Shown here: positions 55,231-64,000 of the stretch, piece after piece
Layout: every line of letters starts with the position of its first letter
Position numbering within the stretch: the first letter of the stretch is position 1
DNA from: Opitutia bacterium ISCC 52
GTDB lineage: Bacteria > Verrucomicrobiota > Verrucomicrobiia > Opitutales > UBA2995
Direction: 5' to 3'
DNA: 64,000 bases
NCBI GenBank assembly: GCA_014529675.2
Contig: CP076040.1
Coordinates: 2,499,894 to 2,563,893, forward strand
Notes under the pieces: generated by a model
Database searches by the model: none
What the model was told of the DNA's origin: nothing
Seen by the model: the letters and a program-made list of their open reading frames with translations, nothing else
Translations under genes and position numbers: made by a program

Positions 55231-57273
55231 ATGCCAACAAAAACTACCGCTAAGAAAGCTGCCAAAAAAGCAGTAAAGAAAACGGCCACCAAAACCGCTG
55301 CTAAGAAAGCGGTGAAAAAAGTAGCAAAGAAAGCTCCCGCAAAAAAGGCGGCAGTGAAAAAAGTGGCTGCGAAAAAAGCTACCCCAGCCAAGAAGACGGC
55401 CGCTAAGAAAGCCCCTGCGAAAAAAGCTACCCCAGCCAAGAAGACGGCCGCTAAGAAAGCCCCTGCGAAAAAAGCAGCCAAGAAGACGACCAAAGAAAGA
55501 GAAGAGGAAGCTGTAAAACAAGCTGTTGAGGCACTTCGCAAAGAAGCAGCAAAGAAAGCTGCAGCGAAACCTGAAGGCGAAAAAACTGAAAAAGAAAAGG
55601 CCGTCGAAGCAGATCTCAACGAAAAGATCAGGTTGTTGATTCGGCAGTCAAAAGAGCAAGGCTACCTGACTTTCGCCAACATCAACGATGCTCTCCCGAC
55701 AACGATCGATAGTCCGGACGAGATTGAAAACGTCATTTCCATCCTCGAAAATCTTGAGATCGATATTATCGACTCTGAAGAGGTCGAAACCTATAAGCAA
55801 CGCCTGGAAGAATCCGAAGAGGAGGAAGTAAAAGCCTCCCAGTACGATATCCTGGATGATCCTGTCCGCATGTATCTGAAGCAGATGGGTCAAGTGCCGC
55901 TGCTGACGCGTGAACAAGAAGTTGAGATTTCGAAGCGAATTGAGCGGGCCGAACTGAAAGCGCAGAGCATTATATTTTCAGTGGGAATCACAAGTGAGTT
56001 TCATATCAATCTGGCTACCAAGCTGATCAATCGAGATGAACGATTCGACCGAGTAGTCCTGGACAAAAAAGTCGATAGCCGGGAAAACTACTTCAAGATG
56101 CTGCCAAAGCTCCTGGAAACGGTTGAAGATCTGGAAGCCCGCAGTCAAAAGGCGTGGGATGGTCATCTTAGTGCCACTAATTCCACCAACGCCAAACGGG
56201 CAAACACGCGGTTTAAAAAGTATGAGGCACAGCTGAGTTCGAAATTCAAAAAGTTCTGCTTCAAACTGAAGGTCTTTGAAGAGTTCCTCAACAACTTGGG
56301 GCCCCTCATCAAGCGTATTGATGAAATCAATCAGGAGCTCTCCATGGATGAGCGCTCCAAAACGAAGAAGATTCCTACCAAGATCAAAAACGCGATGCTC
56401 GAAGAGCTAGCGATCTTCCGTAGCGATAATCGTATAGATGCGACCGAATTGGTGAACCTGGTTCGAGATGTTCGTATCGCAATGCGACGTGCCCACCGCG
56501 CTAAGACAGAAATGGTTGAAGCCAACCTTCGCCTGGTAATTTCAATCGCCAAAAAATACACCAATCGTGGCCTCTCCTTCCTCGATCTCATTCAAGAGGG
56601 CAATATGGGCCTCATGAAGGCAGTTGAAAAATTTGAATACCGTCGGGGCTATAAATTCTCCACCTATGCAACTTGGTGGATTCGCCAGGCCATTACTCGA
56701 TCCATTGCGGACCAAGCTCGGACTATCCGGATTCCGGTCCACATGATTGAGACGCTAAACAAGGTTATGCAGGTACAGAAGCAACTGTATCAAGAACTTG
56801 GACACGAACCGACCGCCGAAGAGGTAGCAGATGAAATGCTGCTTCCGGTAGAACGGGTGCAGTCTATCATGAAGATGGCTCAGCAACCGATCAGCTTGCA
56901 AAGCCCTGTTGGCGATAGCGACGACACAAATTTTGGAGACTTTATCGAAGATAAAGGTGCAGAAAACCCATACGATATGACTGCATACAGCCTGCTGCGG
57001 GAAAAAATCGTAGACGTTCTTGATAGTTTGACAGAACGTGAACGCAGAGTGCTGTCCTTACGTTTTGGTTTGGTCGATGGCTACAGCCGCACTCTTGAGG
57101 AAGTTGGCAGACAATTTAATGTGACCCGGGAACGGATTCGACAAATTGAAGCGAAAGCCTTGCGGAAGATGCGTCACCCAACGCGTATTCGTCAGCTTTA
57201 CGGCTTCTTTGATGGAGATCATGTTGAATCTAATCTGGGGATCGCCAAAAACGAAAACCAACCGAACAGCTAA
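55231..57273 (+). CDS. rpoD: primary sigma factor RpoD with Lys/Ala-rich N-terminal tail
   Basis: 680 residues. The first ~115 are a histone H1-like PAKKA/AAKK tail, unlike the usual sigma-70 acidic region 1.1. A region 1.1-like helical part (about 130-185) follows, then region 1.2 ([20 protein letters not shown]), a non-conserved insertion, region 2 ([40 protein letters not shown]), region 3, and region 4 ([20 protein letters not shown]). Reads housekeeping promoters. It starts 11 bases after dnaG, so the two are cotranscribed. Confidence 0.96.
   Translation: MPTKTTAKKAAKKAVKKTATKTAAKKAVKKVAKKAPAKKAAVKKVAAKKATPAKKTAAKKAPAKKATPAKKTAAKKAPAKKAAKKTTKEREEEAVKQAVEALRKEAAKKAAAKPEGEKTEKEKAVEADLNEKIRLLIRQSKEQGYLTFANINDALPTTIDSPDEIENVISILENLEIDIIDSEEVETYKQRLEESEEEEVKASQYDILDDPVRMYLKQMGQVPLLTREQEVEISKRIERAELKAQSIIFSVGITSEFHINLATKLINRDERFDRVVLDKKVDSRENYFKMLPKLLETVEDLEARSQKAWDGHLSATNSTNAKRANTRFKKYEAQLSSKFKKFCFKLKVFEEFLNNLGPLIKRIDEINQELSMDERSKTKKIPTKIKNAMLEELAIFRSDNRIDATELVNLVRDVRIAMRRAHRAKTEMVEANLRLVISIAKKYTNRGLSFLDLIQEGNMGLMKAVEKFEYRRGYKFSTYATWWIRQAITRSIADQARTIRIPVHMIETLNKVMQVQKQLYQELGHEPTAEEVADEMLLPVERVQSIMKMAQQPISLQSPVGDSDDTNFGDFIEDKGAENPYDMTAYSLLREKIVDVLDSLTERERRVLSLRFGLVDGYSRTLEEVGRQFNVTRERIRQIEAKALRKMRHPTRIRQLYGFFDGDHVESNLGIAKNENQPNS
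55367..55475. repeat. perfect 48-base tandem repeat inside rpoD
   Basis: Two identical 48-base units (55367-55414 and 55415-55462) plus a 13-base partial third copy encode the 16-residue unit of the Lys/Ala/Pro tail. The unit includes the run [16 protein letters not shown]. Being identical at DNA level, the copies look like a recent duplication that could vary in number between strains. Confidence 0.8.
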
Positions 57274-57276
57274 TCA

Positions 57277-57627
57277 ATGGATCTTAGTAGGCAGCTATCA
57301 TGGATGGCCTGCCTGTCCGTAGTCCTTCTCTCAGGTTGTGAATCCACCCAATCGCGAGGGATTCTATCTGAACCGGCCATAACTCCTTCACCCTACACTC
57401 GCATTGGTTCAATTACTCAAGTTGATCCTGGATCGGCTACCGTTGTCGTTCGGCAAGACACACAAAACATTCAACTTAACAACGAACTCTTCGTGCGCAG
57501 CACAAGCTTGGAAATTATGGCCGTTTTAAGGCCAACTGGTATACGCACTCAAAGGAGCGTTGGAATGATAATTTTGAGCGGCGAGCCAGCGATCGGTCTA
57601 GAAGTTGTGCAAAAAATACAGCCATAA
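57277..57627 (+). CDS. small hypothetical lipoprotein
   Basis: 116 residues. Signal peptide with lipobox LLSGC (Cys21). The mature part has three or four beta strands (GSITQVDPGSATVVVRQD, NNELFVRSTSLEIMAVL, SVGMIILSGEPAIGLEVV). This recalls a small OB- or SH3-like fold often found in Verrucomicrobia. No known name. It starts 3 bases after rpoD and is probably in that transcript. The 155 bases that follow hold no gene or clear terminator. Confidence 0.65.
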   Translation: MDLSRQLSWMACLSVVLLSGCESTQSRGILSEPAITPSPYTRIGSITQVDPGSATVVVRQDTQNIQLNNELFVRSTSLEIMAVLRPTGIRTQRSVGMIILSGEPAIGLEVVQKIQP

Positions 57628-57782
57628 CCCCATTTTTCCCAAAACTGTGTATAGTAAAGAGTTTGAAAAAACAGAGTTCTCACTTCAAATAAAACCCAAA
57701 AAATCATTTATGCCTCTCCCTAGCTCTTGTCTTGCACAATCTACGGGCATAGCTCAATAATCACCATTACCTTTTAATTATT

Positions 57783-58052
57783 ATGACACTACCCACCCAA
57801 TCACTCGCGTTTTTACAATCCCTGGGACCCATGGAAATCTTTGTCGTGGTTTTCATCATCTTACTGCTATTCGGGGCAAAGAAATTGCCTGAATTAGCTC
57901 GTGGAATGGGAAAAGCGATGAAAGAATTTAAAAAGGCTACCAAAGATGTCGAAGATGATATACGGACAGCCATGGAAGAAGAGCCAGAACCCGCTCCGCG
58001 CCAAACCAAGCCTGTTCAATCGGAACCAGTCTCACCGGAATCCGACAAATAA
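57783..58052 (+). CDS. tatA: Sec-independent translocase TatA/TatE
   Basis: 89 residues. One N-terminal helix (PMEIFVVVFIILLLF) is followed by the hinge and amphipathic helix FGAKKLPELARGMGKAMKEF, the TatA/E signature. A charged, Pro-rich tail follows. TatA forms the pore that lets folded proteins (such as the DUF1501 protein) cross the inner membrane with TatC. TatB and TatC are not in the window. 60 bases before mreB. Confidence 0.92.
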   Translation: MTLPTQSLAFLQSLGPMEIFVVVFIILLLFGAKKLPELARGMGKAMKEFKKATKDVEDDIRTAMEEEPEPAPRQTKPVQSEPVSPESDK

Positions 58053-58091
58053 TAGCTTCCTTCGTCTCCCATCTATCTCAACTCGCACTAA

Positions 58092-59141
<1,050 letters not shown>

Positions 59142-59170
59142 GCCTTTAATAAAGCAAACCGTTTCCTCCG

Positions 59171-60004
59171 TTGTCCAAGGAACGTAACCAAAGATTAAGA
59201 CCACTGATCGCTTTAGGTCTGGTACTGTTCGCCTGGATACTTATTCCGACTTTTTTCAAAAAGGTCACAGAGGACTTTTTCTATGAATTCCAGGCACCTT
59301 CCTGGATCGGTGGCACCTTAGTGCGAAACGTTCAAAAATTCTGGACGGGACGAATGGAGTCTAAAAAAAGTTTGATCGAAGAAGGGCGAGACCTAGCCAG
59401 GCTTAATGCGACACTTCAATATCAGATCCAGCAACAAGACTCCCTGGCCGCTCAAGTTGATAGATACGAAGAACTATTCAACCTCCCTTCCCTTCCAACC
59501 TATCAGGCCGAAGTGGGTCGCATAGCTAGAAGAGATACAAACGGCTGGTGGCAGGAGATTACCATCCAAAAGGGTATGAATTTTGAGATTCCTGAGGGCG
59601 CGCCTGTCGTATATTCTGGAGGCGTGGTTGGCAAAGTTCGAAAGGTAAACATGACCACCTCAATCATCGATTTGATTACCTCCCCCAATATCCGATTAGC
59701 TGCTGTGTTTGAGGGAGACAAACGACCTGTCCTGTACCAAGGCTCAATTTCGACACCCTTCACCCCACCTAAAGGAACCGTGCAAAACGTTCCTACAGAC
59801 ATCCAAATCAACAAAGATCATCCTCGCCGACTCATGACTTCTGGCTTGGGAGGGGTATTTCCTGAAGGCCTCACAATTGGTTGGGTCCAAAGCTTGGAAG
59901 CTTCCAGTGATGGTTTATTCCAAAGCGGCGAAGTCATCCTTTCAGACGAACTGAATACAATACGAGAAGTTGCCATCCTGAGAACACTTGAAAGCGATGG
60001 ATAA
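59171..60004 (+). CDS. mreC: rod shape-determining protein MreC
   Basis: 277 residues, TTG start at 59171. An N-terminal helix (PLIALGLVLFAWILIP) anchors a periplasmic coiled coil (about 70-105) and the two beta-barrel domains (VGRIARRDTNGWWQEITIQKG, GVVGKVRKVNMTTSII). MreC scaffolds the cell-wall elongation complex between MreB and the PBPs. Its last codons overlap the mreD start. Confidence 0.88.
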   Translation: MSKERNQRLRPLIALGLVLFAWILIPTFFKKVTEDFFYEFQAPSWIGGTLVRNVQKFWTGRMESKKSLIEEGRDLARLNATLQYQIQQQDSLAAQVDRYEELFNLPSLPTYQAEVGRIARRDTNGWWQEITIQKGMNFEIPEGAPVVYSGGVVGKVRKVNMTTSIIDLITSPNIRLAAVFEGDKRPVLYQGSISTPFTPPKGTVQNVPTDIQINKDHPRRLMTSGLGGVFPEGLTIGWVQSLEASSDGLFQSGEVILSDELNTIREVAILRTLESDG

Positions 60005-60536
60005 GAATCCCGAATCGTACCAGTGGCTCATTCTTTTCATCCTCTACGGTATCGTTCTCATACTACTGAGCCAACTAAACCAATCCCTGGCAACCGTTTC
60101 ACTGTTTCTGTTTATGAATGGCCTGCTGGTTTCATTTCCGGCGCTCTTTCTGCCCTTGGGGCAAGGCATAACAGCAGTCTTTCTATTTAGTATCTTTTAC
60201 GACTCTGGTGAATCCTGGAACATCGGGGTTAGCCTTGTGCCCAATTTAGTCACATTCACAGCACTCTATTACCTAAGAGACAGAATTCAGTACGATAACC
60301 GCAGCGCATACAAAATGGTGGTACTAGTCGTAAACCTGATCCTATACCTTTACTACACCATATTGGCAGGAAGCACCTATGGAGTAACTTCACAGTTTGT
60401 TTTCTTGAACCTTCTTCACTTGCTTGTGTCAGAATTGGTATTGTTCCTTGTCGCAGGATTACTCATTAGTTACCAGAAGGATGTCTTGCGCATGTTCAAC
60501 ATCGACGTGGATGCATCTCTGCGCGCTGCCAAATGA
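59997..60536 (+). CDS. mreD: MreD-like membrane protein
   Basis: 179 residues from the ATG at 59997 (a TTG at 59988 is also in frame). Five or six hydrophobic helices (LILFILYGIVLILLSQL to LVSELVLFLVAGLLISY). MreD sequences diverge strongly between phyla, so the name rests mainly on size, topology, and position between mreC and the PBP2 gene. It overlaps mreC by 8 bases and mrdA by 4. Confidence 0.82.
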   Translation: MDKNPESYQWLILFILYGIVLILLSQLNQSLATVSLFLFMNGLLVSFPALFLPLGQGITAVFLFSIFYDSGESWNIGVSLVPNLVTFTALYYLRDRIQYDNRSAYKMVVLVVNLILYLYYTILAGSTYGVTSQFVFLNLLHLLVSELVLFLVAGLLISYQKDVLRMFNIDVDASLRAAK

Positions 60537-62419
60537 ATATCATAGAAATATTTCGCAACTATAATGCCCGGTTAAGGCTGGTTACTTATTTGTTGCTTGT
60601 GATGCTCATCGTTCTCTCTGGCGGACTCGCCTACAGACAGCTTTTCAGATACTCGGAATACTCCGAAAAAGGTGAACGCCAGAGTCTTCGAAGAATTATC
60701 GTCCCAGGACCGCGAGGCAACATCTATGATCGTGACGGCAGGCTCTTAGTCGGCAATCGTCCTCGGTATTCAGCCGATGTGTTTCTTAACGAGCTACGAC
60801 CAGAGTTCCGGGCAGAATTCAAGAAACTCAGAGATCACTACGATACCCTGCCCGAAGAACAGGTAACCAAAACTGGAGATATCAATATCGAAGCACGGCG
60901 CAATGTTGTACAGCGATACATCAATCAAGTCGGGAAAATCCTTGGTAGAAGCCTGGAAATTGATTCGAAGGAAATCGAGCGACACTTCGGGCAACAACTT
61001 TTACTCCGCTTCCCTCTCATCAACGACATGGATCCGGAGGAGTATGCTCTTCTTCTGGAACAGATCCCGGTTCAGTCGCCCATTCAAATTTTTGCGTCAA
61101 ACGCTCGCTACTACCCTTATGGGTCACTTGCAGCACATACTTTGGGCTGGGCAGGCAATACCCAAGAAATGGACACAGATAATTTGCCTGGGGATAAACT
61201 CATGACCTTTCAGGAACGAGGTTATGAAGGAAAATCCGGCATTGAAAAACAATTTGACGAGGAACTTCAGGGAGAAAGTGGTTTGGAGATTTGGGTCGTA
61301 GATCCCTCGGGTTTCCAGTTTGAACCTAAAGTTACGAATACTCCTATTCAGGGGAAAGACCTTCAGATCACCTTGGATTCTGAATTGCAGGATATTGCGG
61401 AAATGGCTCTGGGAGACCAAAAAGGTGCCGCGATCGCACTGGATACAAAACGAGGTGATATATTGGTCATGGCCAGTAAGCCGGATTATGATTTAAATGA
61501 TCTTAGCCCCTACATGTCCAACACGGTCGCCAGAGATATCAACGACCGAGGCGCCTGGATCAATCTCGCCTTCCAGGGACTTTACTCCCCTGGCTCAACC
61601 TTCAAAATCGTCACTAGCCTGGCTGGGTTAAGAAATGGATTTATTGATGGCGAAACCATGTCTCACTGCACAGGTAGCTACACGGTCGGCCGTCGGAATT
61701 TTCGCTGCTGGAACAGGCTCGGCCATGGGGATGTTACCATCCACGAAGCTATCCAACACAGCTGCAATGTATACTTCTACCAGCACGGTCAGGACATAGG
61801 CGTGAATTACATCAGCGCTGAAGCGAGGAGGTTCCACTTAGATCAACCCACCGGTGTCGAATTACCCTTTGAGGCGACAAAGATGATTGTTCCTTCGCGA
61901 GAGTGGAAACGGGAAACTCGCAATGACGCCTGGTATCCAGGTGATACCGCCAATTTCTCTATAGGACAAGGAGACCTCCGAGTAACGCCGCTTCAAATGG
62001 CTTGCTTTACAGCCGCGTTTGCAAGGAGGGAAACAGAGTTTAAGCCCACCATCCTTTACGACCCCTACCGTCAAGCCATTCCAAGCAAGCGAGACATTAA
62101 AGTATCCGAAAGCGACTATAACTTGATTCTCGATGGCATGGAAGCAGCAGCAACAGACGGCACGGCAAAGCTCATTAAGGTACCTGGCGTCCGTATCGCA
62201 GCGAAAACGGGAACGGCTCAGGTGCAAACTCCTGATGGGATGCGTCACTTGGCTTGGTCCATTTGCTTTGCTCCAATTGAAGATCCTGAAATTGCCATCG
62301 CGGTCATGATTGATGGACAATTCGGAGACTCTTTAGGTGGCGGATCGACCTCAGTTCCTATTGCTCAGCCCATCTTACAAAGATTTTTTGAAAAGATGGG
62401 ACATGTAGCGTCTCGCTAG
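60533..62419 (+). CDS. mrdA: penicillin-binding protein 2 (elongation transpeptidase)
   Basis: 628 residues. One N-terminal helix, then a PBP dimerisation part (IVPGPRGNIYDRDGRLLVGN), and a transpeptidase domain with the catalytic Ser in SPGSTFKIV, the SCN motif (QHSCNVYFY) and KTGTA. It cross-links peptidoglycan in the elongasome with MreBCD and RodA (RodA not in the window). Overlaps the mreD stop by 4 bases. Its end overlaps, in the convergent sense, the truncated transglutaminase gene by 4 bases. Confidence 0.96.
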   Translation: MNIIEIFRNYNARLRLVTYLLLVMLIVLSGGLAYRQLFRYSEYSEKGERQSLRRIIVPGPRGNIYDRDGRLLVGNRPRYSADVFLNELRPEFRAEFKKLRDHYDTLPEEQVTKTGDINIEARRNVVQRYINQVGKILGRSLEIDSKEIERHFGQQLLLRFPLINDMDPEEYALLLEQIPVQSPIQIFASNARYYPYGSLAAHTLGWAGNTQEMDTDNLPGDKLMTFQERGYEGKSGIEKQFDEELQGESGLEIWVVDPSGFQFEPKVTNTPIQGKDLQITLDSELQDIAEMALGDQKGAAIALDTKRGDILVMASKPDYDLNDLSPYMSNTVARDINDRGAWINLAFQGLYSPGSTFKIVTSLAGLRNGFIDGETMSHCTGSYTVGRRNFRCWNRLGHGDVTIHEAIQHSCNVYFYQHGQDIGVNYISAEARRFHLDQPTGVELPFEATKMIVPSREWKRETRNDAWYPGDTANFSIGQGDLRVTPLQMACFTAAFARRETEFKPTILYDPYRQAIPSKRDIKVSESDYNLILDGMEAAATDGTAKLIKVPGVRIAAKTGTAQVQTPDGMRHLAWSICFAPIEDPEIAIAVMIDGQFGDSLGGGSTSVPIAQPILQRFFEKMGHVASR

Positions 62420-63219
62420 ATAGTTTTGATCAGTTTACGAGCACGCTTAAGAACTGGACTTACCGTAGGCCATCGATCGACCGATCCAAATCGAATAATG
62501 TGTAGATCACTCATCGATTGAAGAATGTCATCGGAGGGCTGATTACTCTCCAAGCGTAGATGGTATTTCATCAAAAGTTTTCCAGCCAATACACGATCTT
62601 TCAGTTGAATGACTCGTTTTCGCTTTCGTGTACCAAAGAACTTAAAATAAGCTCTCGCTCGTAAACGGCTTAAAAGTATGCGAACCAGGAGATAGATCAA
62701 AAACAAGAAGCCGAAGGTTAATCCAAATAAAGTCATCCTTTCCTTATTAAAAGGATCCTGGAGCATGGCCTTAAACTCACCACTAATTGCCTTAAGCTTG
62801 GCGCGAATGTTTTCCATCAATGCTTCCATCGTGATGGAAAATACATTCACCATCTCAATTTGGTCCTGGTTGTCGAAATTTACTACACGGCGGTACCAGA
62901 GTATGCGCAAACTGTCCACGTAAGCAGTAATACTCGAATCTACAAAAGACTCCACCTCTGTCGTCGCTTGATTCAAATTGATTATATCTTGAGTGCCACC
63001 AGGCGTGGGGTCTATTCGTACCCAGTAATTGTCACCATCGAATACTTCTACCCATGCATGCGCTTCCGCATTCTTCACCATGAAGTAATTCTCAAACCCA
63101 TTCCATGTTCCTCCATGGAACCCGGTAACCACTCGGGCAGGAATTCCAGCAGTTCTGCACAACAACACCAAAGCAGCTGAAAAATATTCACAATGCCCTC
63201 TGGTTCCTAAACTTGAAAT
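62416..63219 (-). pseudogene. 5'-truncated TgpA-like transglutaminase remnant
   Basis: The remaining part contains a transglutaminase core and a C-terminal tail with one helix (FGLTFGFLFLIYLLVRIL) and a basic cytosolic end. Catalytic Cys is in GHCEYFSAAL (codon 63190-63192), His in AEAHAWVEVF, and Asp in RIDPTPGG. Yet the frame meets an in-frame TGA (63220-63222) ten codons before the Cys, and no start codon lies between. The N-terminal membrane block (DUF3488) of TgpA proteins is absent. The longest open frame starts after the Cys (63171). A recent deletion or a sequencing error in this stretch could explain it. Confidence 0.6.
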
Positions 63220-63344
63220 TCAAACCGACTGCCTAAAGGGTTTTCAGGTTACGGCAGGGCTTTAACAGATTTTTCATAGGGGTTTTTAACCAGATAGAAG
63301 GGTCAACTTAAAGTTTTTACAAACGGTCCACGAGCAAGCAAAAT

Positions 63345-64000
63345 TCAACCCACTTTCCAGCTGGGATTTACTTCCAATCCATTGCCATCCTCCACAATTC
63401 CCAAAGGATCCATAAAGGCCGCAAAACAGATCATTCCGGCATTATCGCCCGTTTGCTTGGGTTCTGCAACCAACAAGGGAACCCGCGTCTTTTCAGCCAC
63501 TTTCTCAAATGCCGACTGCAATATCCTATTGTTGGCAACTCCTCCAGATAACCCCAGACTCTTAAAACGTCCCCTCTTCAGGACGGATTTTGTCTTAAGC
63601 GCCAAGGCATCGACCACGGCTTGCTGATAACTAGCGCAGATATCACTCATGGCCTCTTCGAGGTCGGCATCAGACATCTTTTCAAGCCGATAGCGCAGAC
63701 TCGTTTTCAATCCAGAGAAACTGAATTTCACTTCAGGAGATTGAACCATCCCTCGAGGGAATTCGAATCGTGTTGCGTCGCCATTCAGGGCGGACTTCTC
63801 AATCAAGGGACCTCCCGGATAAGGCATGCCGAGTAGTTTCGCCCCCTTATCGAGTGCTTCGCCGGCAGCATCATCTATCGTCTCACCAAGCACCGTCAGC
63901 TTTCTGTCCTCATCGATCTCGAAAAGCACCGTATTTCCACCCGATACAATGAGGCCCAGATGGGGTAACAACTTACCAAAGGTCTCATCAAAGCCACTTG
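63345..64000 (-). CDS. tsaD: tRNA N6-adenosine threonylcarbamoyltransferase TsaD (5' end beyond window)
   Basis: The minus-strand frame stays open to the window edge (SGFDETFGKLLPHLGLIVSGG), so the start lies outside; about 218 C-terminal residues are here. TsaD makes the t6A base at position 37 of ANN-reading tRNAs with TsaB/E. Motifs: LIVSGGNTVLFEI (Asn where most have His), YPGGPLIEKSA, FSGLKTSLRY, LSGGVANNRILQ, and DNAGMICFA with the metal-site Asp. It precedes the transglutaminase remnant on the same strand, with about 125 bases between. Confidence 0.95.
   Translation of the reverse strand, partial: SGFDETFGKLLPHLGLIVSGGNTVLFEIDEDRKLTVLGETIDDAAGEALDKGAKLLGMPYPGGPLIEKSALNGDATRFEFPRGMVQSPEVKFSFSGLKTSLRYRLEKMSDADLEEAMSDICASYQQAVVDALALKTKSVLKRGRFKSLGLSGGVANNRILQSAFEKVAEKTRVPLLVAEPKQTGDNAGMICFAAFMDPLGIVEDGNGLEVNPSWKVG

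Noticed and set aside
55216-55619. Long minus-strand frames opposite the Lys/Ala tail of rpoD
   Set aside because: They are mirror products of the AAG/GCN-rich repeats (Phe/Ala/Leu-rich translation) with no independent support.

Overview
The window most resembles a chromosome segment of a marine or aquatic member of Verrucomicrobiota, class Opitutae (inference from gene content; no rRNA is present to prove it). Pointers are: an RpoD with a long Lys/Ala-rich (histone H1-like) N-terminal tail, a DUF1800/DUF1501 secreted pair, a sulfatase, FabV as enoyl reductase, and a tatA-mreB-mreC-mreD-mrdA run. I see no tRNA, rRNA, CRISPR array, prophage or transposase. Genes are dense and most sit in short co-directional runs.

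Layout. 0.2-2.2 kb: a hypothetical BamE-like/membrane protein, an AhpD-like CxxC protein, and a divergent ArsR-family regulator with a perfect inverted-repeat operator at its start. Next comes a very small 8-cysteine peptide gene with its own degenerate copy of that operator; I consider this the most novel item. 2.2-7.9 kb: a tripartite RND efflux operon (outer membrane factor, adaptor, pump). 8.0-13.0 kb: membrane NERD protein, sulfatase with a coupled TPR protein, DUF4153 membrane protein. 13.0-18.5 kb (minus): a second RND operon in the order adaptor, pump, TolC. 18.8-30.3 kb: TonB-C-like secreted protein, TypA, FabV, ErpA-type Fe-S protein, Ser/Thr kinase, sigma-54 RpoN, a metallophosphoesterase, isochorismatase-like hydrolase, MgtE, and a YhaM-like HD nuclease.

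30.3-43.9 kb: Ig-domain protein, lactate permease, a methyltransferase, the DUF1800/DUF1501 pair, a TRAP transporter (DctPQM), an SRPBCC-epimerase fusion, and CysK. 44.0-51.9 kb: IF-1, TadA, superoxide dismutase, a TolB-like protein, an Mrp ATPase without the usual CxxC, a small conserved protein, L33 (rpmG), a PTS-EIIA/diadenylate-cyclase fusion, an isolated NuoA, and a DUF362-like protein. 51.9-57.6 kb: a TPR lipoprotein, DnaG (without zinc ligands), RpoD and a small lipoprotein. This is an information-processing block related to the classic macromolecular-synthesis operon. 57.8-62.4 kb: TatA and the rod-shape/cell-wall elongation genes mreBCD and PBP2. 62.4-64.0 kb (minus): a 5'-truncated TgpA-like transglutaminase remnant and the start-less end of tsaD, which runs off the window.

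How the genes work together: the two RND pumps, the ArsR/Cys-peptide locus and the superoxide dismutase point to metal, drug or oxidative stress defence. Sulfatase, lactate permease, TRAP transporter and the DUF1800/1501 pair suggest use of marine polysaccharides and organic acids. The dnaG-rpoD-tatA-mre-mrdA stretch is core growth machinery.
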